Below are positions 8,163 through 15,691 of a stretch of DNA of 64,000 bases, one piece after another. Source of the stretch: Mariniphaga sp964559175 (GTDB taxonomy: Bacteria > Bacteroidota > Bacteroidia > Bacteroidales > Prolixibacteraceae); contig CAZLGT010000022.1 in NCBI GenBank assembly GCA_964559175.1, forward strand, positions 1 through 64,000, read 5' to 3'. Under the pieces are notes generated by a model, which saw only the letters and a program-made list of their open reading frames with translations, had not been told where the DNA came from and ran no database searches. The position numbers were made by a program, and so were the translations under genes. Position 1 is the stretch's first letter. Each line of letters starts with the position of its first letter.

Positions 8163-8852
8163 ATGAGAACAATGGTAACACTTCTGCTCGTCCTGTTTTT
8201 TCAGGTTTCCCTGGCAATCGCTCCAAAAAATACGGCACATTCCGGATGGGAAATTAATACACTGAATACAGCTTCAGAGGCAAATTACCTGTCATCGCTT
8301 GAAAAAGAAATTATTCTGGAAATCAACAAACTGCGTTCCGATCCGAAACGCTATGCCGAAGATTACATTGCACCGCTGGCCAAAAAATACGACCGCCGGC
8401 TGCTTTACTACCCGGGCGACCAGCCGCTACTCACCAAAGAGGGCGTGAATGCATTGTACGAATGTGTACGCGATTTGAAAAGACAGCAACCTCTGCCCAT
8501 TATCTACCCAAGCGAAGGACTTACTTTGGCAGCCCGCGACCATGTGAACGACCAGTCGAAAACCGGACGCACCGGCCACCAGGGCAGCGACAGCAGCAAC
8601 ATGCGCAACCGCATTGAACGCTACGGAAAATGGGAAAAACGTATTGCGGAAAATATTGCTTACGGCGGAAAAACGGCACAGCAAATTGTAATTTACCTGC
8701 TCATCGACGATGGTGTGCGCGACCGCGGCCACCGGAAAAACTTTCTGAACCCCGATTTCAGAATGGTGGGCGTGGCCACCGGAAACCACCCGCAATACGG
8801 TCTGATGAGCGTTATGGACTTCGCCGGAGGATTCAAAACAACCGAAAGATGA
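8163..8852 (+). CDS. Secreted CAP (SCP/PR-1) domain protein
   Basis: This 229-residue protein has a signal peptide (about 1-20). A CAP domain covers about 50-225. Family marks are the ARDHVNDQSKTGRTGH region, the RIAENIAYGG region and GHRKNFLNPDFRMVGVA near the C-terminus, giving the usual His/Glu set of the CAP cavity. CAP proteins bind lipids or act as peptidases in some cases, and the bacterial roles are mostly unknown. Being inside a LolA/FtsX operon points to an envelope lipid or lipoprotein role, which is inference. Its stop overlaps the next start (ATGA). Confidence 0.85.
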   Translation: MRTMVTLLLVLFFQVSLAIAPKNTAHSGWEINTLNTASEANYLSSLEKEIILEINKLRSDPKRYAEDYIAPLAKKYDRRLLYYPGDQPLLTKEGVNALYECVRDLKRQQPLPIIYPSEGLTLAARDHVNDQSKTGRTGHQGSDSSNMRNRIERYGKWEKRIAENIAYGGKTAQQIVIYLLIDDGVRDRGHRKNFLNPDFRMVGVATGNHPQYGLMSVMDFAGGFKTTER

Positions 8853-10027
8853 ACCGACTGAAATATATTTTACCTTTTTTCATTCTGATTTATATTGAAG
8901 GAAATGCCCAACTGCAAAAATTCACGGCCAACGGCTATGTAAAAGACTTGTACATGTATTACAAGCCTGAAAACCCGGTACCCGGAATCGATGCCGATCA
9001 CTTGTCGTCGAACCTCATTCACAACCGGCTAAATTTCAGGTGGTATGCCTCCAGTGAATTTACGTTTGCGGTGGAAGCCAGAAACCGCCTGTTTTGCGGG
9101 CAACTGGTGCGCGAATTTCCGTTATACAAAGATTTTGTGGATACAGACCCCGGTTATTTCAATTTATCCAAAACAATAGCCTCCGGCAAAGGATGGTTTT
9201 TACATTCCATGATTGACCGTGCCTGGGTGGATTTTACCAAAGGAAAATGGCAAATCACCGCCGGGCGGCAACGCGTTAACTGGGGTATCAACCTGGTTTG
9301 GAATCCCAATGACATTTTCAATACCTTCGATTATTTCGATTTCGATTACGAGGAACGCCCAGGTTCCGACGCACTGAAAGTTCAATACTACACTGGCGTT
9401 ACATCCTCTGCCGAACTGGTTTACAAACTTCAGCGAAATGACCTGGAGGATAAAACCGAATCGACCTTTGCCGGAAGGTATCGGTTTTCAAAATTCCGGT
9501 ATGATTTTCAGTTCATCAGCGGCTGGATGCCCAAAGACTTCGTTTTGGGCGGTGGCTGGATGGGCGACATCAAAGGCGGCGGTTTTCGCGGCGAGGTTTC
9601 CTGGTTCATTCCGAAAGAAAAAAACAGCGGCAGCAAAGAAGCCCTGGTGGCCACCGTTTCGGGCGACTACACCTTCAAAAACAGTTTGTATGCACATGCT
9701 GCCGTTTTATACAACAGTCTGGGAGTTACCGGAAAAGCCGGCGCACGCGAATTTTTCGACCAGAACATTTCAGCCAAACGGTTATCTCCTGCCCGTTACA
9801 ATCTGTTTGGACAACTCTCCTACCCTTTCACTCCGCTGTTTTCCGGTAGTTTTTCAGGAATGGTCAATCCTTCCGACGGCTCCTCATTTTTAGGCCCTTC
9901 GTTTACATACTCGCTCGGCAACAACCTGGAATTAATGGCAACCGGCCAGTTGTTTTTCGGCAATGAAGGCACCGAATATGGAGAATTGGGCAAAGCGGTT
10001 TATGGCAGGTTGAAATGGGCATTTTAG
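8849..10027 (+). CDS. Outer-membrane beta-barrel protein of the TetR operon
   Basis: This 392-residue protein starts at the ATG that overlaps the CAP gene stop (ATGA). A signal peptide covers about 1-19 (ending EGNAQ). The rest is rich in alternating aromatic and polar strands such as WQITAGRQRVNWGINLVWNP, and it ends in WAF, as outer-membrane barrels often do. A long upstream in-frame extension over the CAP gene is rejected. I recognise a barrel but not a named family. As the last gene of the operon it may be the outer-membrane exit or receptor for what the ABC system handles. Confidence 0.75.
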   Translation: MNRLKYILPFFILIYIEGNAQLQKFTANGYVKDLYMYYKPENPVPGIDADHLSSNLIHNRLNFRWYASSEFTFAVEARNRLFCGQLVREFPLYKDFVDTDPGYFNLSKTIASGKGWFLHSMIDRAWVDFTKGKWQITAGRQRVNWGINLVWNPNDIFNTFDYFDFDYEERPGSDALKVQYYTGVTSSAELVYKLQRNDLEDKTESTFAGRYRFSKFRYDFQFISGWMPKDFVLGGGWMGDIKGGGFRGEVSWFIPKEKNSGSKEALVATVSGDYTFKNSLYAHAAVLYNSLGVTGKAGAREFFDQNISAKRLSPARYNLFGQLSYPFTPLFSGSFSGMVNPSDGSSFLGPSFTYSLGNNLELMATGQLFFGNEGTEYGELGKAVYGRLKWAF

Positions 10028-10151
10028 CTCCAAATGCAAAATAATCAGGATAAATTCCACATTAAAAACCCAATCGTTTAGTTTTTTGGAAAAAAGGTAT
10101 TTATTTTGCCCTCGTTAAACAGAATGCAAATTTTTATGCTGGTTTGGGAAA

Positions 10152-11564
10152 ATGAAGAATACTTACCTTGATCTCATCGAACAATCGTACTATTTTCCTC
10201 AGGAAGGATTCGACCTGCAGGATGGTAATCTCTCTTTTTACGGCGTTTCGCTGAAGTACTTAATCGATAAATACGGCACCCCGTTCAGGCTCATGTACCT
10301 GCCACGTATCGGGGACCAGATAAAGAAGGCCCGGAACCTGTTCAGGCGGGCCATGAAAGCCACAAATTATCAGGGTGAATACCATTACTGTTACTGCACT
10401 AAATGCAGCCACTTTCACCATGTAGTGAACAAGGCGTTGCAATACAATGTGAACCTGGAAACCTCCTCATCGTTCGATATCGACCTAATCCTGAACCTTT
10501 ACAAACAGGGGAAACTTGAAAAGGAATTGAAAATCGTACACAACGGGTATAAAACAGAAGAATACATTCGTAAAATTCTCGACCTTACTGATTTGGGGTT
10601 TGAAAACTCAACCATTGTGCTCGATAACAAAAATGAATTAAAGAAAATTCTGGCCTACGCTAATGGGAAAAAGGTAAAAATCGGCATCCGAAAAGCCATC
10701 GATGAAGAACCACAAAGTGCCTATTATACTTCCCGTTTGGGAATTCGGTCGTCAGAGGTTTTGGAGTTTTACCGGAACTACATCCAGGATAAAGAAAATA
10801 TTGAACTTACCATGCTCCACTTTTTTGTGGATTCTGGAATTAAAGACACGTTGTATTACTGGGGCGAATTTCAGAAGTCGGTGAAACTTTACATCGAACT
10901 TAAAAAAGAATGCCCCACGCTGAACGCCATCAACCTGGGAGGCGGATTCCCCATTAGAAGCCACCTCGGTTTTGAATACGATTACGAGTACATGATTCGC
11001 GAAATTGTGAACAACATTAAGGATGCATGTAACGCCGAAGGGATTGAAGAACCCGACATTTACACCGAATTTGGAAAATACACGGTAGGCGAAAGCGGCG
11101 CCACCATTTTTTCTGTACTGGAGCAAAAACAGCAAAACGATGCCGAGTTGTGGTACATCATCGACAACAGTCTGATGAACACCATTCCCGATGCATGGTC
11201 GATTTTTGAAAAGTTTATTTTGCTGCCCATCAACAAATGGAACAATGAATATACACGAGTGAGCATTGGCGGCATCAGTTGCGACCATTCGGATTATTAC
11301 AACTCCGAAGACCTGAACCAGCAAATTATGCTGCCACGTTATTCATCGCGCGAAAAAGAACCGCTTTACCTGGGCTTTTTCCACACCGGCGCTTACCAGG
11401 ATTCCATCAGCGGTTACGGCGGAATCAAACACTGCCTCATTCCTGCGCCCAAACATGTAATTATTGACCGCGATGAAACAGGTAACTTTGTGGATTACGT
11501 TTACCGCACCGAACAAACAGTGGACGACATGTTTAAAATACTCGGCTACAATACCCCACAATAA
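10152..11564 (+). CDS. speA: Arginine decarboxylase, PLP fold type III
   Basis: This 470-residue enzyme is of the Bacteroidota arginine decarboxylase type, shorter than E. coli SpeA (about 650 residues). It should convert arginine to agmatine for polyamine synthesis. The PLP lysine is likely K84 in YCYCTKCSHF. The phosphate-binding glycine motif is NLGGGFPI near 258, and TEFGKYTVGESG follows near 304. The C-terminal part carries the SCDHSDYY and LGFFHTGAYQDSISGYGG segments of alanine-racemase-fold decarboxylases. A related substrate such as diaminopimelate is less likely, so the symbol is tentative. It stands alone between the envelope operon and the MNT/HEPN pair. Confidence 0.8.
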   Translation: MKNTYLDLIEQSYYFPQEGFDLQDGNLSFYGVSLKYLIDKYGTPFRLMYLPRIGDQIKKARNLFRRAMKATNYQGEYHYCYCTKCSHFHHVVNKALQYNVNLETSSSFDIDLILNLYKQGKLEKELKIVHNGYKTEEYIRKILDLTDLGFENSTIVLDNKNELKKILAYANGKKVKIGIRKAIDEEPQSAYYTSRLGIRSSEVLEFYRNYIQDKENIELTMLHFFVDSGIKDTLYYWGEFQKSVKLYIELKKECPTLNAINLGGGFPIRSHLGFEYDYEYMIREIVNNIKDACNAEGIEEPDIYTEFGKYTVGESGATIFSVLEQKQQNDAELWYIIDNSLMNTIPDAWSIFEKFILLPINKWNNEYTRVSIGGISCDHSDYYNSEDLNQQIMLPRYSSREKEPLYLGFFHTGAYQDSISGYGGIKHCLIPAPKHVIIDRDETGNFVDYVYRTEQTVDDMFKILGYNTPQ

Positions 11565-11600
11565 AACGAAAATGATTTCTTAATTTAAAGCCAGATTCCT

Positions 11601-11608
11601 TATCTTTG
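11601..11608 (+). promoter_or_regulatory. -7 box of the MNT/HEPN pair, almost on the start codon
   Basis: TATCTTTG matches TAnnTTTG and ends 4 nt before the ATG at 11613. If used, the mRNA would be leaderless or nearly so, since there is no later start before the catalytic motif. There is no clear -33 element. Confidence 0.5.
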
Positions 11609-11612
11609 GGTT

Positions 11613-11936
11613 ATGAATGCAAAAGAACAACATATTCTAAGTTTAATTAGGGAACGGATTCGAAAAAAGAACCCAAAAGCTCAGGTAATGTTGTTTGGTT
11701 CCCGTGCAAGGGGAAATGCTACAACCAACTCCGACTGGGATATATTGATTCTATTAAACAGCCCGAAAGTTACAAGAGATAAAGAAAAAGAATACAGGGA
11801 AGAGCTTTTTGAAGTTGAGTTGGAAACCGGGGAACCCATTTCAACTTTTGTATTCTCGAAAAACGAATGGGAATCAAAACACTCGGTTACTCCGCTCTAC
11901 CAAAATGTTAAAACCGACGGAATCCTTTTGACATGA
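11613..11936 (+). CDS. Minimal nucleotidyltransferase (MNT) antitoxin-like protein
   Basis: This 107-residue protein has the pol-beta type motif GSX10DXD exactly (GSRARGNATTNSDWD, about 29-43). This is the motif of MntA-type antitoxins that AMPylate HEPN toxins. The 4-bp overlap (ATGA) with the HEPN gene at 11933 is the usual toxin-antitoxin arrangement. The catalytic residues are all present, so it is probably active. The pair lies between arginine decarboxylase and ssb with no link to either. Confidence 0.85.
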   Translation: MNAKEQHILSLIRERIRKKNPKAQVMLFGSRARGNATTNSDWDILILLNSPKVTRDKEKEYREELFEVELETGEPISTFVFSKNEWESKHSVTPLYQNVKTDGILLT

Positions 11937-12331
11937 CCGGAACTAAAAAAGATTATTTAACCTACCGGATTGCCAAATCACTGGAGATTTTCTCAGATGC
12001 CGAGTTACTGGCAGACAACCAAAGATGGAATTCTTGTGTAAACAGACTTTATTATTCAGCTTACTACCTGGTTAGCGCTCTTTTGTATAAAAACAACATC
12101 AAAGCAGAAACACACAATGGAACTAAAACGCAATTTTTTCTCCATTTTGTAAAAACCGGGAAACTGGACAAAAACTCAGCAAAACTTTACTCTCATTTAT
12201 TTGACTGGCGACAAGAAACGGATTATGCTGACTTTATTGAATTTGATGCCGATTCAGTTAAACCATTGGTTTCTGAAGTAAAAATGCTAAACAAAAAGAT
12301 TAAAAATCTGATAGAAATTTCCCGGCAATAA
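11933..12331 (+). CDS. HEPN domain protein, partner of the MNT protein
   Basis: This 132-residue helical protein is of the UPF0332-like HEPN type. Marks are the NRLYYSAYYLVSALL helix (about 37-51) and WRQETDYADF (about 92-101). I could not find an RX4-6H ribonuclease motif in any frame position, so classical HepT RNase activity is doubtful. It may be a substrate-binding partner of the nucleotidyltransferase rather than a toxin. The start overlaps the MNT stop. Confidence 0.8.
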   Translation: MTGTKKDYLTYRIAKSLEIFSDAELLADNQRWNSCVNRLYYSAYYLVSALLYKNNIKAETHNGTKTQFFLHFVKTGKLDKNSAKLYSHLFDWRQETDYADFIEFDADSVKPLVSEVKMLNKKIKNLIEISRQ

Positions 12332-12444
12332 TACGGCTTTACTAAGGCGGATTGATAGTTACTCTCTTTTACCGGAAACAGAAAGTACATAAATATTGAC
12401 TCAGCATCAATAAGATATCAGTATCCGGATTCCTTAAATGACGA

Positions 12445-12477
12445 CGAAAAGAGGCCGGAATTTTCGGCCTCTTTTCG
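12445..12477. terminator. Bidirectional terminator between HEPN and ssb
   Basis: CGAAAAGAGGCCG (12445-12457) pairs perfectly with CGGCCTCTTTTCG (12465-12477) around a 7-nt loop. T-runs follow on both strands. It serves the rightward HEPN gene and the leftward ssb gene. Confidence 0.85.
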
Positions 12478-12513
12478 TATTACAGGGATAACCTCAAGGA
12501 CAACTTTCTGTTT

Positions 12514-12861
12514 TTATCCGTTTCCGTTTTTCTTGTCAAGCATTAGCAGGGAGTTAACAACCACTTCGGTGATGTAGTGCTTTTCACCGTTTTTATCGTC
12601 GTACGAGCGGTTGGTGAGCTTGCCGTCCACGGCAATTTCCGAACCTTTTTTCAGGTAATTCTCAACAATATCGGCCTGTTTTCCCCAGGCTACCAGTCGG
12701 TGCCAGGTGGTTTCCGACTGTTTTTCACCGTTACTGTCGCGGTAAATTTCGTTGGTTGCTATAGAAAAAGTAGCAACTTTTTTTCCACTGTCCAACTTTC
12801 TCACTTTTGGGTTTTCTCCCAGGTGGCCGATAAGCCTGACGCTGTTTCTTAATGCATTCAT
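12514..12861 (-). CDS. ssb: Single-stranded DNA-binding protein
   Basis: This 115-residue OB-fold protein begins with MNALRNSVRLIGHLGENPKVR and has the family segment VATFSIATNEIYRD followed by TWHRLVAWGKQADIVENYLKKG. It lacks the long disordered tail and acidic DDDIPF-type C-terminus of housekeeping SSB; it ends DKKNGNG. It is therefore one of the short SSB paralogues common in Bacteroidota, and probably not the main replication SSB. It has its own leftward promoter box at 12904-12911 and the shared terminator downstream. Confidence 0.9.
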   Translation of the reverse strand: MNALRNSVRLIGHLGENPKVRKLDSGKKVATFSIATNEIYRDSNGEKQSETTWHRLVAWGKQADIVENYLKKGSEIAVDGKLTNRSYDDKNGEKHYITEVVVNSLLMLDKKNGNG

Positions 12862-12903
12862 GATTCAAAATTTTAAATTAATAACTAAAACGAAATTGTA
12901 CAC

Positions 12904-12911
12904 CAAAGGTA
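12904..12911 (-). promoter_or_regulatory. -7 box for ssb
   Basis: On the minus strand this reads TACCTTTG, a TAnnTTTG match 43 nt upstream of the ssb start. No clear -33 element is seen. Confidence 0.45.
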
Positions 12912-12949
12912 AAGCAGCCCCCAAAGGTTAGCCGGTTTTTAAATATTTG

Positions 12950-12989
12950 TAACCGGTTATAAGCGGTTGTAAACGTTTGTAAACGGATA
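12950..12989. repeat. Four contiguous 10-bp direct repeats
   Basis: TAACCGGTTA, TAAGCGGTTG, TAAACGTTTG and TAAACGGATA follow each other with no gap. The consensus is TAAACGGTTG and the period is about one helical turn. They sit in the divergent region between ssb and the zinc-ribbon gene at 13084, so they may be an iterated operator for either gene. Confidence 0.7.
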
Positions 12990-13083
12990 TTTTTTTGTAT
13001 ATTAGAGGTTTGTTAAGATAAAACAAAGATGAAATGTGTGATTTGAAAATGGTTTTTTATTTACAAGGTTAAATTCTTAAACA

Positions 13084-13437
13084 ATGGAACAAAGAAAATG
13101 TCTGGAATGTAACGAACCCTTACGTGGCCGGGCTGACCAAAAGTTTTGCAGCGACGCCTGCCGCAATGCATACAACAACCAGAAACTGGGCAGCACCACC
13201 AACTACATGCGAAAAATTAACCGCATTTTAAAAAAGAACCATTCCATTTTGCAGGAATTAAATCCGGACGATAAAACCACAACCTACAAAAGTGTAATGG
13301 TCAAACAGGGTTTCAACTTCAACCACTTTACCCACATTTACAAAACCCGCAACGGGAGGGTTTACTATTTCTGCTACGACCAGGGATTTTCGGCACTGGA
13401 AAACAATAAATTTCTTCTGGTGCGAAGAGAAGATTAA
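13084..13437 (+). CDS. Small zinc-ribbon protein of unknown function
   Basis: This 117-residue protein has an N-terminal zinc-binding knuckle: CLEC at residues 6-9 and CSDAC at about 22-26, followed by RNAYNNQ. The same pattern is found in small Bacteroidota proteins related to DNA-gyrase-inhibitor-like or DUF2116-like zinc fingers; I do not assign a family. The C-terminal half is basic and aromatic without a known motif. It is divergent from ssb across the 10-bp repeat block, which may regulate both. Confidence 0.7.
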   Translation: MEQRKCLECNEPLRGRADQKFCSDACRNAYNNQKLGSTTNYMRKINRILKKNHSILQELNPDDKTTTYKSVMVKQGFNFNHFTHIYKTRNGRVYYFCYDQGFSALENNKFLLVRRED

Positions 13438-13513
13438 AAAAAAACATAAAACATTTGGAAAATTCAATGAACCGTGCAAAATTTGTCCGGGTTAAACTTA
13501 AATCTGTAAAAAA

Positions 13514-13894
13514 ATGAAAAAGTTACTGACTATTATGCTGCTGACCATCTTCGCTACGACTATTTTTCAGGCAACTGCAGCATCCGCAAATGAAGAGTTT
13601 TTAGGCGAATGGAAATTTGAAAGTCCGCATGCTCCCTATGGTTATGAAAAAGGTTCCATTACTATCCTTGAAAAAGAGGATGTACTGACCGGCGAAATCA
13701 AATTTGCCGACGGCACCAAAGTGGAATTAAAAAACGTAAAAATTGAAGAGAACGTATTAAAATTTGGAATTACCGTTGATTATTACGCAATTCCCATTAA
13801 AGCCACCATCGAAGGCAATAAAATGAAAGGAACGGCCAGCACGCCCGAAGGCGATTTGCCGTTCGAAGCAACCAAAGTGGAAAAAACGGAATAA
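13514..13894 (+). CDS. Small secreted protein of unknown function
   Basis: This 126-residue protein has a clear signal peptide (1-25, MKKLLTIMLLTIFATTIFQA then TAASA). The mature part starts NEEFLGEWKFESPHAPYGYEKGSI and continues as short beta strands. It looks like a single lipocalin-like or calycin-like barrel of about 100 residues, but I do not recognise the family. It precedes the histidine leader region and has no evident functional link to it. Confidence 0.7.
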   Translation: MKKLLTIMLLTIFATTIFQATAASANEEFLGEWKFESPHAPYGYEKGSITILEKEDVLTGEIKFADGTKVELKNVKIEENVLKFGITVDYYAIPIKATIEGNKMKGTASTPEGDLPFEATKVEKTE

Positions 13895-13942
13895 AATCAA
13901 TTTGATTTTTATTTTAACATTTTCCTTAAAATTTATAATCCG

Positions 13943-13973
13943 TTGCACGATTTCAAATTAATGGTTATAATTG
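13943..13973 (+). promoter_or_regulatory. Promoter of the histidine operon
   Basis: TTG at 13943-13945 and TATAATTG at 13966-13973 are separated by 20 nt. The second box differs from TAnnTTTG at one position. The predicted start site is about 13980, giving a short leader before the His-rich ORF at 13993. Confidence 0.5.
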
Positions 13974-13992
13974 CATGAAATAATTAGCGATT

Positions 13993-14037
13993 ATGAATTA
14001 CGAATTGGGACATCACGGCCATCATTACAAAACCTAA
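13993..14037 (+). CDS. hisL: Histidine operon leader peptide
   Basis: This 14-residue ORF encodes MNYELGHHGHHYKT, with four histidines in five positions (CAT CAC GGC CAT CAT). It lies upstream of hisG and just before an intrinsic terminator at 14089-14114. This is the layout of his operon attenuators: a ribosome stalled at His codons when charged tRNA-His is low should prevent terminator folding. The hairpin-forming stretch 14024-14068 (ATTACAAAA against TTTTGTCGTAAT, with a bulge) overlaps the end of the ORF and could be the alternative structure. I did not resolve the antiterminator fully. The symbol is by analogy. Confidence 0.8.
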   Translation: MNYELGHHGHHYKT

Positions 14038-14088
14038 CATTGGTAGGTCAGGGTTGTTTTGTCGTAATTTTAAAAGATATTGAACCAG

Positions 14089-14114
14089 AGGCTTGCCAGT
14101 AGGCAGGCCTTTTT
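14089..14114 (+). terminator. Attenuator terminator upstream of hisG
   Basis: AGGCTTGCC (14089-14097) pairs with GGCAGGCCT (14102-14110) around AGTA, with one G-T wobble, and T5 follows. It lies 52 nt after the leader-peptide stop and about 120 nt before hisG, so it would end transcription when histidine is plentiful. Confidence 0.8.
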
Positions 14115-14123
14115 CGTGAGATA

Positions 14124-14158
14124 AAGTTTTTACGAGTTTATTAACGAAGTAAAAACTT
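14124..14158 (+). repeat. Inverted repeat in the hisG 5' region
   Basis: AAGTTTTTAC (14124-14133) and GTAAAAACTT (14149-14158) are exact inverted copies. It follows the attenuator and may be a second mRNA structure or a dispersed intergenic repeat. A further pair, ATCCCGA (14171-14177) and TCGGGAT (14191-14197), lies next to it. Confidence 0.55.
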
Positions 14159-14235
14159 ATTATCGAACGAATCCCGAAAAGCGAAGCGAATCGGGATCTG
14201 TCCCAATTAATTGAGAAATTGAAAAGACAAAAAAT

Positions 14236-15093
14236 ATGGAAAAATTAAAAATTGCCATTCAAACCAAAGGCAGGTTGAATGAAGATTCCATGAAACTGAT
14301 TCAGGAATCGGGAATCGATTTAACCATTGGCAGAAGAAAACTGGTATCGGTAGCGGGAAATTTTCCGATGGAAGCATTGTTTTTGCGCGACGACGACATC
14401 CCGCAAACCGTGGCCGACGGCGTGGCTGATGTGGGTATTGTGGGCGAAAACGAGATGCTGGAAAAAGGCGAAAATGTGGTTATTGCCAAACGGCTGGGAT
14501 TCAGCAAATGCCGGTTGTCGCTGGCCATTCCCAAATCTATGGATTACCCCGGACCGGAGTTTTTTAACGGCAAAAAAATTGCCACCTCTTACCCTCATAT
14601 TTTACAAAAATTTTTAAATGAACACAACATAAATGCAGAAATCCACGTCATCAGTGGCTCGGTGGAAATTGCACCGGGAATTGGTCTGGCCGATGCCATT
14701 TTCGACATTGTAAGTTCGGGCTCCACACTGGTGAGCAACCGGCTAAAAGAAGTGGAAGTGGTAATTCATTCCGAAGCGGTATTGGTTGCCAAACCCAACC
14801 TTTCGGTTGAAAAGCAGGAAATTCTGGATGAACTGATTTTCCGTTTGGAGTCGGTGCAACGCGCTGAAGGCAAAAAATACATTTTGCTGAACACGCCCAA
14901 CGAAAAAATCCAGGAGGTAGCTGCATTTCTTCCGGGAATGAAAAGCCCGACCGTGGTTCCGCTGGCCCAGGAAGGCTGGAGTTCCATGCATTCAGTAATT
15001 GCCGAAGACGATTTCTGGGAAATTATTGGGAAGCTGAAAAAAGCCGGCGCCGAAGGAATTCTGGTGATACCGATTGAGAAGATGATATTATAA
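14236..15093 (+). CDS. hisG: ATP phosphoribosyltransferase, long form
   Basis: This 285-residue enzyme catalyses the first step of histidine synthesis, ATP plus PRPP to phosphoribosyl-ATP. It begins MEKLKIAIQTKGRLNEDSM with the usual KGRL segment. ADVGIVGENEMLE follows near 60-75, and the PRPP-binding loop region DAIFDIVSSGSTLVSN is near 155-170. Its length includes the C-terminal regulatory ACT-like domain of the hexameric long form, so histidine feedback is expected and HisZ is not needed. Expression is likely controlled by the leader peptide and terminator upstream. Confidence 0.96.
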   Translation: MEKLKIAIQTKGRLNEDSMKLIQESGIDLTIGRRKLVSVAGNFPMEALFLRDDDIPQTVADGVADVGIVGENEMLEKGENVVIAKRLGFSKCRLSLAIPKSMDYPGPEFFNGKKIATSYPHILQKFLNEHNINAEIHVISGSVEIAPGIGLADAIFDIVSSGSTLVSNRLKEVEVVIHSEAVLVAKPNLSVEKQEILDELIFRLESVQRAEGKKYILLNTPNEKIQEVAAFLPGMKSPTVVPLAQEGWSSMHSVIAEDDFWEIIGKLKKAGAEGILVIPIEKMIL

Positions 15094-15130
15094 TTTATCA
15101 GGGTAGAGAATTAAGGCTAAACTACAAAAT

Positions 15131-15688
15131 ATGAATATTTTACTTAAACTAAAAAATTGGCAACTATTTATTATTACAATTCTATTACCAACAATTATTG
15201 TTATAATTAAATTAAGTACTGTTGATATAGAGAATTACGAAACAAGGGAATTTAATGACTTTCTCGGTATAGTTGCTTTTATTTACTATGTGATTTTTAT
15301 ATTTTGGAACTATAATGTGACAAAAACATTAAACAATAACGAAAAAGCATTAACTCAGAAACAATTAAAACTGTTTGACTGGTTATTAACCATTCTGATT
15401 ATTTATGTGCTCTACAATATTACTCATGAATATTTTGGAATTTCTCAACTTCTTATAGTTAGAATTTTATTTTGGATATTCACTTTTGTTTCGGTTTATG
15501 CCTTCTTTTACATCATATTTTGTACTTCCAAAACACTGAAATACATACAATTAAAAAATCAAGTAAGATCATCCGATATAATTGTTGAAATGTTTTTGAT
15601 TCTATATTTTCCGATTGGAATGTGGTGGTTGCAAAAGAAAGTTAACAGATACTACAATGAAATTAAATCACATAAATTTCAAAACTAA
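15131..15688 (+). CDS. Membrane protein of unknown function inside the his operon
   Basis: This 185-residue protein has about five membrane helices (near 10-30, 44-62, 86-103, 108-134 and 150-166). It ends with a short basic tail after PIGMWWLQKKVNRYYNE, resembling small DUF4234-like integral proteins. It sits between hisG and hisD, with hisD starting 3 nt after its stop, so it is probably co-transcribed. It is markedly richer in A+T than hisG and hisD, which suggests a later insertion. No role in histidine synthesis is suggested. Confidence 0.65.
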   Translation: MNILLKLKNWQLFIITILLPTIIVIIKLSTVDIENYETREFNDFLGIVAFIYYVIFIFWNYNVTKTLNNNEKALTQKQLKLFDWLLTILIIYVLYNITHEYFGISQLLIVRILFWIFTFVSVYAFFYIIFCTSKTLKYIQLKNQVRSSDIIVEMFLILYFPIGMWWLQKKVNRYYNEIKSHKFQN

Positions 15689-15691
15689 AGA

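Noticed and set aside
8630..8848. Upstream start for the barrel protein
   Set aside because: It overlaps the CAP gene in another frame and lacks a signal peptide; the ATGA-overlapping start at 8849 gives one.
12950..12989. The 10-bp repeats as DnaA boxes
   Set aside because: The units lack the TTATNCACA pattern.
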